Below, one piece after another: positions 1 through 7,283 of a DNA stretch of 26,658 nt (its first letter is position 1; every line of letters starts with the position of its first letter). The notes below the pieces were generated by a model. The model did not search any database. It was not told the DNA's origin and saw only the letters and a list, made by a program, of their open reading frames with translations. A program made the position numbers and the translations under genes. The DNA is from JBOFSR01 sp051651645 (GTDB lineage: Bacteria; Spirochaetota; Spirochaetia; Treponematales; Treponemataceae): the NCBI GenBank assembly GCA_051651645.1, contig JBOFSR010000003.1, positions 1-26,658 on the forward strand. Direction: 5' to 3'.

Positions 1-801
1 ATAGCTAACTTTTTATTTGCAGGGCCTACGGGTGTTGGTAAAACGGAGCTTGCAAAGAAGCTTGCTCAAATCCTGAATATTCCTCTTTTACGCTTTGACA
101 TGAGCGAGTACCAAGAGAAGCACACGGTAAGTAGGCTCATTGGTTCTCCTCCTGGGTATGTTGGCTTTGAGGGCGGAGGGCTTTTAACCGATGCGGTGAA
201 TAAGGATTCGCACTGCGTCCTTCTTTTAGATGAAATCGAGAAAGCACATGAGGATATTTATAACATTCTCTTGCAGGTGATGGACTATGCTTCCCTTACG
301 GATAATCAAGGTAAAAAAGCGGACTTCAAAAACTGTATTATTATTATGACGAGTAATGCAGGGGCGCGGGATGTTACTAAGGCACTTATTGGTTTTGCCG
401 ACTCGGTGCATGGGCATAATGCGGTAACTGAGGCGGTTGAAAAGATATTTACCCCAGAGTTTAGGAACCGCCTTGATGCGATTGTGCCGTTTACGCACTT
501 GAGTATGGATGTTATGCACGATATTACAAAAAAAGAACTAAAGAAGGTTGCTAGCCAGCTGATAAAGAAGAGCGTTACATTAGAATACTCTGATGAGGTC
601 GTTGATTACTTAACGGAGAAAGGATACTCACAGGAGTTTGGAGCACGAAATATTGCTCGTATAATTGATACTGAAATTGCTACACGCCTTGTTGATGAGA
701 TTCTCTTTGGAAAGCTTGAATACGGAGGAAAGGCCTTGTTTACTCTTGCTCGTGATGCCTCTGATAAAAAAACTATTGCGGTTGATTATGAGCCATTGTA
801 G
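1..801 (+). CDS. clpA: ATP-dependent Clp protease ATP-binding subunit ClpA, C-terminal part (5' end outside window)
   Basis: The frame is open from base 1, giving 266 residues, about the last third of a ClpA. It covers the second AAA+ module. Walker A GPTGVGKT is at 22-45, followed by the substrate-gripping pore loop GYVG, Walker B (LLLDEIEK), sensor 1 (IIMTSNAGAR), the arginine finger region FTPEFRNRLD and a sensor 2 region (GARNIARII). An IGF tripeptide before the arginine-finger region matches the loop by which ClpA/ClpX dock on ClpP, so this is a ClpP-partner unfoldase rather than ClpB. ClpA unfolds proteins, including N-degron substrates handed over by ClpS, and threads them into ClpP in the cytoplasm. 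Its last codons overlap aat, whose product creates N-degrons. The N-domain and first AAA+ module lie upstream of the window; ClpC is less likely because of the aat linkage. Confidence 0.93.
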   Translation: MANFLFAGPTGVGKTELAKKLAQILNIPLLRFDMSEYQEKHTVSRLIGSPPGYVGFEGGGLLTDAVNKDSHCVLLLDEIEKAHEDIYNILLQVMDYASLTDNQGKKADFKNCIIIMTSNAGARDVTKALIGFADSVHGHNAVTEAVEKIFTPEFRNRLDAIVPFTHLSMDVMHDITKKELKKVASQLIKKSVTLEYSDEVVDYLTEKGYSQEFGARNIARIIDTEIATRLVDEILFGKLEYGGKALFTLARDASDKKTIAVDYEPL

Positions 802-1507
802 ACAGGATGATTCTTTCCCGTATCTGGAGATAGAGCAGGGCTATACCTTTCCTGACATCCCTGATGGAAAGGAGAGCCTTGTTGCTATAGGGGGGAACCT
901 CTCTCCTGGTATGTTGCTTTCTGCTTATTTACAGGGCATTTTTCCGTGGTTTGATGAACATGACCCGCTGTACTGGTGGTCACCGAATCCTCGCTTTGTT
1001 ATCTTTGCTCAAGACTTTCACCAGCCACGGCGTCTTAAGCGCTTTATAAAGAACACCCCCTATACCTATACCTGTGATACTGCCTTTGAGCAAGTTATCG
1101 TTGCCTGTGCAAAGACAAAGCGTGGCAAGGATGATGGCACTTGGATACAAGCGGATGTGATAGAAGCGTATTGTGAGTTTCACAGGCTTGGTTTTGCTCA
1201 CTCTGTGGAAACATGGTATGAAAATCAGCTTGTGGGGGGCTTTTATGGGGTTGCCCTTGGGGACATCTTTTTTGGTGAGTCGATGTTTACCGTGCAAAAA
1301 GAGGCGGCAAAGTCAGCCTTTTGTTTGTTTGCCCGTCAGTTTTTTGCAAGTGGGGGTAAGCTCATTGATTCACAGATATACACTGATCATATAGCACGGT
1401 TTGGTGCAAGAAATATATCTCGTGAAGCCTTTCTTACGCTGGAAAAAGAGTACCTGTGTAACCCTTTGCAGTTTCCGTATACATTTCCTGCGGTTTTATG
1501 CCCGTAA
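788..1507 (+). CDS. aat: Leucyl/phenylalanyl-tRNA--protein transferase
   Basis: Transfers Leu or Phe from aminoacyl-tRNA to the N-terminal Lys/Arg of proteins, making them substrates of ClpS-ClpAP. The 239-residue product has the usual family length (E. coli about 234). It shows the family N-terminal signature near residues 33-53 (AIGGNLSPGMLLSAYLQGIF, then PWF), WWSPNPRFV, and the GNAT-like core with HSVETW, GGFYGVALGDIFFGESMF and LIDSQIY. The ATG at 788 is chosen because similarity starts soon after it; the same frame is open further upstream inside clpA, but that stretch does not resemble Aat. The start lies 11 bases before the clpA stop codon (TAG, 799-801) and has no evident Shine-Dalgarno sequence, so translation is probably coupled to clpA. 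Confidence 0.93.
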   Translation: MSHCRQDDSFPYLEIEQGYTFPDIPDGKESLVAIGGNLSPGMLLSAYLQGIFPWFDEHDPLYWWSPNPRFVIFAQDFHQPRRLKRFIKNTPYTYTCDTAFEQVIVACAKTKRGKDDGTWIQADVIEAYCEFHRLGFAHSVETWYENQLVGGFYGVALGDIFFGESMFTVQKEAAKSAFCLFARQFFASGGKLIDSQIYTDHIARFGARNISREAFLTLEKEYLCNPLQFPYTFPAVLCP

Positions 1508-1560
1508 TTGAGGGTGTCAAATTATATACTTGAAAGATATATTCAAAAGATGTGTATACA

Positions 1561-1592
1561 ATAAAAAAGGAGAAAGCTTAACTTTCTCCTTT
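1561..1592 (-). terminator. Rho-independent terminator of the rubrerythrin gene
   Basis: A perfect 11-bp inverted repeat, AAAGGAGAAAG (1566-1576) and CTTTCTCCTTT (1582-1592), has a 5-base loop. Read on the minus strand the stem is followed by a run of T (complement of 1561-1568). It lies 12 bases past the rubrerythrin stop. It could also slow plus-strand transcripts leaving aat, but there the T-tract is poor. Confidence 0.85.
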
Positions 1593-1604
1593 GGTTGATA
1601 AGAT

Positions 1605-2141
1605 TTAGTAGTTTACTTTGTGGATTTCAAAGTAGCTTTGTGGATGTTTACAAACGGGGCATACCTCAGGAGATTTTTTTCCAATCATAAGGTGACCGCA
1701 GTTTCTGCATTCCCACATTTCTTCGCCAGCTTTTTCAAATACTTTTTTCATTTCGACGTTGTTTAGCAATGCACGATATCGCTCTTCATGTGATTTTTCG
1801 ATTGCTATAACAGCTCTAAATTGGGCGGCAAGTTCGGTAAATCCTTCTTCTTCAGCATCTTTTGCAAAAGTTGCATACATGTCAGTCCACTCGTAATGCT
1901 CGCCTTCTGCTGCGTGCAAGAGATTTTGCTTTGTGTCGCCCAACTCACCAAGAGCTTTGAACCACAATTTTGCATGCTCTTTTTCGTTGTCAGCTGTTTT
2001 TGAAAACAACTCAGCGATTTGCTCATAGCCTTCTTTTTTTGCAACTGAAGCAAAATAAGTATACTTGTTTCGCGCTTGACTTTCACCAGCAAATGCTGCC
2101 TGAAGATTTTTTTCCGTTTTTGTTCCCTTAAAATTTGCCAT
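1605..2141 (-). CDS. rbr: Rubrerythrin
   Basis: Non-haem iron protein of 178 residues that reduces hydrogen peroxide in the cytoplasm of anaerobes. The N-terminal ferritin-like four-helix domain carries the diiron ligands in motifs such as AFAGESQARNKY, NEKEHAKLWF, EGEHYEW and AIEKSHEERY. The C-terminal rubredoxin-like domain has two Cys pairs (CRNC and CPVC) for one Fe(SCys)4 site. The ATG at 2141 is chosen over one six codons upstream because GGAGGA (complement of 2146-2151) sits just before it, and the upstream ATG lies inside that ribosome-binding site. It is a monocistronic unit with its own promoter and terminator. No peroxide-responsive operator could be recognised by eye. Confidence 0.96.
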   Translation of the reverse strand: MANFKGTKTEKNLQAAFAGESQARNKYTYFASVAKKEGYEQIAELFSKTADNEKEHAKLWFKALGELGDTKQNLLHAAEGEHYEWTDMYATFAKDAEEEGFTELAAQFRAVIAIEKSHEERYRALLNNVEMKKVFEKAGEEMWECRNCGHLMIGKKSPEVCPVCKHPQSYFEIHKVNY

Positions 2142-2180
2142 AGTTTCCTCCATTGACAATTAATTACTTTTGATTCTTTT

Positions 2181-2209
2181 ATAATAACACAGTATCAAAA
2201 AAAAGTCAA
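2181..2209 (-). promoter_or_regulatory. Sigma-70 type promoter of rbr
   Basis: On the minus strand TTGACT (complement of 2204-2209) and TATTAT (complement of 2181-2186) are separated by 17 bases. A second possible TTGACA lies further upstream towards rlmJ. The predicted transcript starts about 35 bases before the rbr ATG. Confidence 0.7.
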
Positions 2210-2263
2210 GATTGTAATTAAAACAAAAATGAATATATGTCAAATACTGCTGCTCTCTGGGTG

Positions 2264-3091
2264 TTAAATTGATAGATTTTTTTCCAAAATAGGAATTACT
2301 TCCCGTATTTTTTCTTCTAACTGGTAGGGCGGATTTATGATTATCAAGCCCGATCCGTATAAACGATTTTGCAGATCTTTTGGGTTTCCAATTTTTAACT
2401 CAATAAAAAAATGCTCGGTATTGTGTAAGCCGTCCATATTTTTTAGTTGATGGATTTCTTGTACTCGGTGTTCCAAAAGGGGATACCAAACAACGACGGT
2501 TGCGTTACTCCATTTTTTTAATACCGACGAGACGGTTTTTTCGATAGCGGTGTAGTCTGAGTTAACCTCATAGCTTGGATCTAATAAAATAAATCCTCTT
2601 TTTGGCAAGGGATCTTTTGGCGGAATGAGTGCATTTATTCCCTCATAGCCATTACGATTATGGGCTGAAATTTTATCGGTGTGTAAGTTTTTTATGGTGG
2701 TTCGCAGCTCATTGATTTCCGTTGAATGCAATTCAAAGGTAACTATTTTGTCATAGTCTCGTGAAAAGTGATCAACGACAATAAATGAGCCTGCGTATTC
2801 TTTTTTTGTATCAAAAAGCTTTTTCTCAAAGAGCAGGAATTCTCTAAAATCAGTAGGAATTTTCTGATCTTCATCAATCAGTGAAAATAGTTTTATAATT
2901 CCATTTTGGGCTTCGCCTGTTTTTTCTGCCTCATCGCATACAAGAGAGTATAGACCGCGTCCTGCATGCACATCGTAAAAAATAAACGGTTTTTCTTTTT
3001 TGCATAAACTTTTGGTTATGAGTGATAAAGCAAAATGTTTGAGAATATCTGCGTGATTTCCTGCATGAAAGGAGTGTCTGTAGCTAAGCAT
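2264..3091 (-). CDS. rlmJ: 23S rRNA (adenine(2030)-N6)-methyltransferase RlmJ
   Basis: SAM-dependent N6-adenine methyltransferase acting on 23S rRNA A2030 (E. coli numbering) during ribosome assembly. The 275-residue product matches the family in length and order: the N-terminal signature MLSYRHSFHAGNHADILKH, the SAM-binding motif DVHAGRGLYSL (about residues 40-50), the catalytic tetrapeptide as DPSY within FILLDPSYE, and the conserved C-terminal GLIIINPPYQL. The family consensus is DPPY; Ser at the third position is a tolerated variant as far as I know, so I do not read it as inactivation. No Shine-Dalgarno sequence precedes the ATG. A hairpin at 3105-3129 stands between this gene and the purine permease upstream. 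Confidence 0.93.
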   Translation of the reverse strand: MLSYRHSFHAGNHADILKHFALSLITKSLCKKEKPFIFYDVHAGRGLYSLVCDEAEKTGEAQNGIIKLFSLIDEDQKIPTDFREFLLFEKKLFDTKKEYAGSFIVVDHFSRDYDKIVTFELHSTEINELRTTIKNLHTDKISAHNRNGYEGINALIPPKDPLPKRGFILLDPSYEVNSDYTAIEKTVSSVLKKWSNATVVVWYPLLEHRVQEIHQLKNMDGLHNTEHFFIELKIGNPKDLQNRLYGSGLIIINPPYQLEEKIREVIPILEKNLSI

Positions 3092-3104
3092 TTTGATTAA
3101 CAGT

Positions 3105-3133
3105 AAGATAGCAGAAAATCTGCTATCTTTTTT
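3105..3133 (+). terminator. Hairpin between the purine permease and rlmJ, T-tract on the plus strand
   Basis: A perfect 11-bp stem, AAGATAGCAGA (3105-3115) and TCTGCTATCTT (3119-3129), has a 3-base loop. The T-run following the stem is on the plus strand, while both flanking genes are read on the minus strand. On the minus strand the stem is preceded by A-rich sequence and followed by ACTGTTAAT, a weak terminator. It may block antisense transcription, weakly end the permease mRNA, or fold in the rlmJ leader. Confidence 0.45.
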
Positions 3134-3134
3134 G

Positions 3135-4433
3135 CTATTTTATAAAAACTGGATACATCAATTTGAAAAGAAAAACTATGCCAAGAATCCATGTTAGTGG
3201 CGTAATTTCTTTTGCTTTGCCTGTTAGAGCCTTGATAAAAATATAGGCGAGAACTCCAAAAATAATGCCATCTGCAATGGAGTACGTAAGGGGCATAAAA
3301 AGAATACAAATAAATGCAGGCACTGACTCCGTATAATCGTCAAAATTGATTTCTAAAATTGGTGACATCATAAAAAGGCCAACCAAAATGAGCGCTGGTG
3401 CTGTGGCAGCCCCTGGAATGCTTAAAAATAACGGGGATAAAAAGAGCGACAAGCCAAATAGAATTGCTGTTGTTAATGCGGTCAACCCTGTTTTTCCACC
3501 TTCTGCAACACCTGAGGCACTTTCAACATAGGTTGTTACGGTTGATGTTCCAAGGCATGCTCCGATTGTAGTTCCAATTGCATCGGCAAAAAGTGCTTGT
3601 TTGCAACGGGGAATTGAGCCATCGGGGGCAAGAAGTTTTGCCTTTGTACAAACGCCAATGAGTGTTCCTACGGTATCAAACATGTCAACAAACAGAAATG
3701 TAAAAAGCACAATAAAAATATCGTGCTTCATAAGTTGTGAAAAATCAAATTTAAAAAAGACTGGCTCAATTGATGGTGGCATAAAGCTCGTACTTGCAAG
3801 CTTTGTAACGCCAAAGACTATTCCGATAAGCGTTGCAGCACCCATGCCAATTAACAAAGCTCCTGTTATTTTGCGTGCAAGCAGAATTGCGGTAAGAATA
3901 AGCCCAATTAAAGCAACGGTAACTCGAGGGTCTGAAAAACTGCCGAGCCCTACAAGTGTTGCTTCGTTATTAATAATAATTCCTGCATTTTGAAGCCCAA
4001 TAAAGGCAATAAAAAGCCCGATTCCAACAGAAATAGCTCTTTTTAAGTTATTGGGAATGCTGTTTATTATTGCTTCACGCACATTGAAAAGCGTCAAAAG
4101 GATGAAAATAAGGCCTTCAATAAAGACGGCAGTGATAGCTGTTTGCCATGAGTAGCCCATGCCCAAAACAACTGAAAAAGCAAAGAACGCATTGAGTCCC
4201 ATTCCTGGGGCAAGAGCAAACGGCAGGTTTGCCACTAAAGCCATGAAGAGCGTCGCTATGACAGATGATAATGCCGTTGCGGTAAAAACACCGCCGCTAT
4301 CCATTCCTGCAGCAGAAAGAATACTTGGGTTGACCGCCAAGATATACGCCATTGTCATAAAGGTTGTAAATCCTGCTAGAATTTCAGTTTTTACTGTTGA
4401 ACCTTTTTCTTTAAGTTTAAAAAACTTTTCCAT
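3135..4433 (-). CDS. NCS2/AzgA-type purine (guanine/hypoxanthine/adenine) permease
   Basis: Inner-membrane proton-coupled nucleobase transporter of 432 residues, the usual length for the AzgA/PbuG/PbuO branch. The N-terminus KTEILAGFTTFMTMAYILAV is the family hallmark, followed by LAPGMGLNAFFAF, then FVDMFDTVGTLIGV and GTSTVTTYVESASGVAEGGK, the last two including the substrate-site motifs of the family. The sequence reads as about 12-14 hydrophobic segments. AGGAGG (complement of 4440-4445) precedes the ATG. The gene has its own promoter and no recognisable purine riboswitch in the short leader, so how it is regulated cannot be seen. Which purine it prefers cannot be decided from sequence. 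Confidence 0.92.
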   Translation of the reverse strand: MEKFFKLKEKGSTVKTEILAGFTTFMTMAYILAVNPSILSAAGMDSGGVFTATALSSVIATLFMALVANLPFALAPGMGLNAFFAFSVVLGMGYSWQTAITAVFIEGLIFILLTLFNVREAIINSIPNNLKRAISVGIGLFIAFIGLQNAGIIINNEATLVGLGSFSDPRVTVALIGLILTAILLARKITGALLIGMGAATLIGIVFGVTKLASTSFMPPSIEPVFFKFDFSQLMKHDIFIVLFTFLFVDMFDTVGTLIGVCTKAKLLAPDGSIPRCKQALFADAIGTTIGACLGTSTVTTYVESASGVAEGGKTGLTALTTAILFGLSLFLSPLFLSIPGAATAPALILVGLFMMSPILEINFDDYTESVPAFICILFMPLTYSIADGIIFGVLAYIFIKALTGKAKEITPLTWILGIVFLFKLMYPVFIK

Positions 4434-4459
4434 TCAATGCCTCCTTTTGTAAAAAAATA

Positions 4460-4488
4460 AGTATAAATTATAAAAAATGAGCTGTCAA
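4460..4488 (-). promoter_or_regulatory. Sigma-70 type promoter of the purine permease
   Basis: On the minus strand a perfect TTGACA (complement of 4483-4488) and TATACT (complement of 4460-4465) are separated by 17 bases. The predicted leader is about 20 bases, which leaves no room for a riboswitch. Confidence 0.75.
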
Positions 4489-4521
4489 TTTTATTTTTGT
4501 AAAGGATTGTAAAAGTCGCCG

Positions 4522-5067
4522 CTAGTTTTTGACGGTGCTGCGTTTACCTAGATCAATAAGTTTTTGATTTATCGGGATAAATTTTGACTTATTTTTACCA
4601 AAAACCTCTGGGAGTGCCTGTAAAATTGACTCCGTTTTTACAAGATTTGTTTCTTGTAAGACTGCACCGAGCATAACCATATTTGCAAGCTTTAGATAGC
4701 CTTCCGTGTTGGCAATGTCATTGGCAGGAATATGGTATGACTGAATATCTTTTCTTGTAGTTTTTTGGTCAATTAATGATGAGTTGATAAAAAGTTTGCC
4801 GCCTGTGATTAGGGATTTTTCAAATTTTATAAAGGACGGAAGATTCATTGCAACAACGATTGACGCATCATTTGTGATGACAGGAGAGCCAATGGGATCG
4901 TCAGATACGATTACCGAGCAGTTTGCTGTTCCTCCGCGCATCTCAGCTCCATAGGATGGATACCATGAAACTTCTTTTCCTTCAAGCATTCCTGCGTAGG
5001 CAACCAATATGCCCAGCGACATTAATCCTTGCCCGCCAAAGCCTGCACATATAATTTTATTTGTCAT
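4522..5067 (-). CDS. 2-oxoacid:ferredoxin oxidoreductase, gamma subunit
   Basis: Gamma subunit (181 residues) of a four-subunit thiamine-diphosphate oxidoreductase that oxidatively decarboxylates a 2-oxoacid to its acyl-CoA and reduces ferredoxin. The N-terminus IICAGFGGQGLMSLG is the nucleotide-binding-like signature of the family, followed by SWYPSYGAEMRGGTANCSV, which is typical of the VOR/KOR gamma subunit. It is the last gene of the operon and its start overlaps the end of the beta gene by 11 bases, so expression is coupled. No clear terminator follows; reading could continue towards the permease promoter. Confidence 0.92.
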   Translation of the reverse strand: MTNKIICAGFGGQGLMSLGILVAYAGMLEGKEVSWYPSYGAEMRGGTANCSVIVSDDPIGSPVITNDASIVVAMNLPSFIKFEKSLITGGKLFINSSLIDQKTTRKDIQSYHIPANDIANTEGYLKLANMVMLGAVLQETNLVKTESILQALPEVFGKNKSKFIPINQKLIDLGKRSTVKN

Positions 5068-5809
5068 CGTTTTTGCTCCATTCTTTTTTATTTCCCAGCG
5101 GATAAAAGGGAATCATTTTTTCTTCAATCCATTTCAACGAATCAGAAGGAGATATTCCCCAGTTTGTTGGGCATGTTGATAAAACCTCAACGATAGAAAA
5201 TCCATTGCCTTCAAGTTGATTTTGAAACGCCTTTTTGATCGCTTCCTTTGCCTTTCGGGCTGCCACAGGATTGTGAACACTCACGCGCTCTACAAATCCA
5301 CTGCCATCGATTGTTGCAAGAATTTCGGTCATTCGTATGGGAAAGCCCGATACTATTGTGTCGCGTCCATTTTGAGTTGTTGTCGTTGTTTGATTTGCCA
5401 GCGTTGTTGGAGCCATTTGTCCGCCAGTCATTCCGTATATTGCATTGTTGACAAAAATAGTAGTGATTTTTTCACCGCGTGCTGCAGCGTGAATAATTTC
5501 GGCGGTTCCAATTGATGCTAAGTCGCCATCTCCTTGATAGGTGAAGACTACTTTGTCTGGCAAGGCTCTTTTGATTCCTGTTGCAACGGCAGGAGCTCTT
5601 CCGTGTGAGGCTTGCTGCATATCGCAATTAAAATAATTGTACGCAAAAACCGCACATCCGACGGGTGCAATGCCAATTGTTTGACCAATAACTCCCAGCT
5701 CATCTATGACTTCTGCTACAAGGCGCTGAATAATACCGTGCGTGCATCCAGGGCAATAATGATTTTCTGTATCTGTTAAAGCACTTGTTTTTTTGAATAC
5801 GGTGGGCAT
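5057..5809 (-). CDS. 2-oxoacid:ferredoxin oxidoreductase, beta (thiamine diphosphate-binding) subunit
   Basis: Beta subunit of 250 residues. It begins with the family CPGCTHG motif and carries the thiamine-diphosphate/Mg signature GDGDLASIGTAEIIHAAARG, followed by FVNNAIYGMTGGQMAPTT. With the alpha subunit it forms the active site for decarboxylation of a branched-chain 2-oxoacid such as ketoisovalerate. No complete ferredoxin-type cluster motif is present in it; electrons are expected to leave through the small ferredoxin-like subunit encoded first in the operon. Its ATG shares one base with the alpha stop codon (TAATG), so the two subunits are probably made in step. Ketoglutarate oxidoreductase beta subunits look much alike, so substrate assignment rests on the alpha subunit. 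Confidence 0.92.
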   Translation of the reverse strand: MPTVFKKTSALTDTENHYCPGCTHGIIQRLVAEVIDELGVIGQTIGIAPVGCAVFAYNYFNCDMQQASHGRAPAVATGIKRALPDKVVFTYQGDGDLASIGTAEIIHAAARGEKITTIFVNNAIYGMTGGQMAPTTLANQTTTTTQNGRDTIVSGFPIRMTEILATIDGSGFVERVSVHNPVAARKAKEAIKKAFQNQLEGNGFSIVEVLSTCPTNWGISPSDSLKWIEEKMIPFYPLGNKKEWSKNDDK

Positions 5810-6864
5810 TACTTTTCTCCTAAGATTTTTTCTGCGTAATCATAAATTTCACTTGGCGTTGGAATTACGCCACCCGTTCTGCCATAAAATTCAACGGTAT
5901 GTCTTCCTTTGGCAAAGATTTTTACATCATCTACCATTTGTCCCATGCTCATTTCAACAACCAAAAGGATTTTTCCTTCAGGGATTTTGTCCAATTCTTT
6001 TTCGGGAAAAGGCCAAAGCGTTTGCGGTCTAAATAATCCCGCCTTGATATTAGACGTTCTCAGTTGCTCAATGACATTTTTGCAAATTCGTGCCGTAGTG
6101 CCATACGCAACAAAAATTAAATCAGCATCTGTTGTTTTATAGAGTTCAGCCTTTTGTTCGTTCTCTTTAATAATATCATATTTTTTAAAAAGCTTTAGGT
6201 TGTGGTTTTCTAAATCCTCTGCAGAAATGTACAAGGACGTGATAATATTTGGTTTTCGCTGTCCATTTGTTCCTGTTGTTGCCCACATTTTTTGTGGCAG
6301 TGTTTTTTGTACTTTTTGTGAAAAAGAAACTGGCTCCATCATTTGTCCAATAATGCCATCGGCAATAATCATAACAGGATTTCGGTAAGTATCGGCTAGA
6401 TCGAAGGCTTCAAATGTCATATCAGCAGCTTCTTGCACTGAAGAAGGAGCAAGGACAATCGTTTTATAATCACCATTTCCACCCCCCTTTACACACATAT
6501 TATAATCAGCTTGGGATGGTTGAATGCCGCCAAGACCAGGGCCTCCTCTCATCATGTTTACAATCACGGCAGGTAACTCAGCTCCTGCAAGATATGTGAT
6601 TCCCTCTTGTTTTAGGGCGATTCCAGGTGAAGAGGAGGATGTCATGCAGCGAACACCTGCGCCCGATGCTCCGTAGATCATATTGATTGCCCCAATTTCA
6701 GACTCCGCTTGGACAAAAGAGCCCTGTACTTCGGGCAACGCCTTTGCCATATATTCAGGTATTTCATTTTGCGGCGTAATCGGATAGCCAAAAAAACATT
6801 TGCAGCCCGCTTCAATTGCAGCCTTTGCAATCGCTACATTTCCTTTCATCAATTCTTTAGACAT
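5809..6864 (-). CDS. vorB: Ketoisovalerate-type 2-oxoacid:ferredoxin oxidoreductase, alpha subunit VorB
   Basis: Alpha subunit of 351 residues with the pyruvate-flavodoxin-oxidoreductase N-terminal fold: CFFGYPITPQNEIPEYMA, SFVQAESEIGAINMIYGA and MTSSSSPGIALKQEGITYL. The stretch IVNMMRGGPGLGGIQPSQ is the sequence I associate with VorB of 3-methyl-2-oxobutanoate dehydrogenase rather than with pyruvate or 2-oxoglutarate enzymes. The C-terminal part (from about residue 215) is the transketolase C-terminal-like domain. The gene lies 24 bases after the ferredoxin-like gene and touches the beta gene. The likely role is catabolism of Val/Leu/Ile-derived 2-oxoacids, or the reverse synthesis, in an amino-acid-fermenting anaerobe. 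The exact substrate is inferred. Confidence 0.9.
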   Translation of the reverse strand: MSKELMKGNVAIAKAAIEAGCKCFFGYPITPQNEIPEYMAKALPEVQGSFVQAESEIGAINMIYGASGAGVRCMTSSSSPGIALKQEGITYLAGAELPAVIVNMMRGGPGLGGIQPSQADYNMCVKGGGNGDYKTIVLAPSSVQEAADMTFEAFDLADTYRNPVMIIADGIIGQMMEPVSFSQKVQKTLPQKMWATTGTNGQRKPNIITSLYISAEDLENHNLKLFKKYDIIKENEQKAELYKTTDADLIFVAYGTTARICKNVIEQLRTSNIKAGLFRPQTLWPFPEKELDKIPEGKILLVVEMSMGQMVDDVKIFAKGRHTVEFYGRTGGVIPTPSEIYDYAEKILGEK

Positions 6865-6888
6865 ATTTTCTCCTATGATAATCAGAAA

Positions 6889-7110
6889 CTAATTATCAAT
6901 TTTCTCTACAGTGATAACACAGTCGGGGCACATTATTGCACAGTTTGCACAGCCAATACACTTTTCACTATCAATAATTTTTGCAGGATTGTACCCTTTT
7001 TTATTGATTACTTGAGTATCCAAAACAATAATTTTTGTGGGACAGCTTACAACACACAGTCCACAGCCCTTGCAGATTTCTTGCTCAAAGTACACTTTTC
7101 CTTTTGGCAT
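6889..7110 (-). CDS. 2-oxoacid:ferredoxin oxidoreductase, ferredoxin-like delta subunit (2 x 4Fe-4S)
   Basis: A 73-residue ferredoxin-like subunit that carries electrons out of the oxidoreductase. It has two complete cluster motifs, CKGCGLCVVSCP and CIGCANCAIMCP. The ATG at 7110 is preferred over a TTG four codons upstream because GGGAGGA (complement of 7114-7120) lies between them and is the ribosome-binding site; the TTG would sit inside it. It is the first gene of the four-gene operon. No convincing -35/-10 pair was found in the A/T-rich region upstream, which is shared with the divergent hflK. Confidence 0.93.
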   Translation of the reverse strand: MPKGKVYFEQEICKGCGLCVVSCPTKIIVLDTQVINKKGYNPAKIIDSEKCIGCANCAIMCPDCVITVEKIDN

Positions 7111-7250
7111 TATTCCTCCCAAACGATTAAAAACGCAATCTTATTTTAGACACAAATAGATAAAAAAAGTTGCATTTTTTAGAAAACTCCGCATTATTTT
7201 GCAAAAAAAAGCAAAAATCGTCTTTCCTTGTTTTTTTCACCTTTTTTTTG

Positions 7251-7261
7251 TATATTATAAT
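7251..7261 (+). promoter_or_regulatory. Putative -10 region of the hflKC operon
   Basis: TATAAT at 7256-7261 (overlapping TATATT at 7251-7256) precedes hflK by 22 bases. No good -35 lies at the right distance: TTGTTT at 7228 is 22 bases away. The call rests on the perfect -10 alone. The rest of 7111-7283 is A/T-rich with no other recognisable element. Confidence 0.4.
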
Positions 7262-7283
7262 GATAAACAAAAATGGAGGCTTT

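Noticed and set aside
665..787. Upstream extension of aat inside clpA
   Set aside because: The frame is open, but the extra 41 residues are the shifted translation of clpA and do not resemble the Aat N-terminus.
2570..2590. RlmJ catalytic motif DPSY instead of DPPY as sign of an inactive enzyme
   Set aside because: All other motifs are intact and Ser at this position is, to my knowledge, seen in other RlmJ proteins.
4434..4521. Purine riboswitch in front of the nucleobase permease
   Set aside because: The predicted leader is only about 20 bases and no conserved purine-aptamer loops are visible.
7170..7283. Upstream extension of hflK by 38 codons
   Set aside because: Low-complexity A/T-rich sequence containing the putative -10, and a GGAGG site directly precedes the ATG at 7284.
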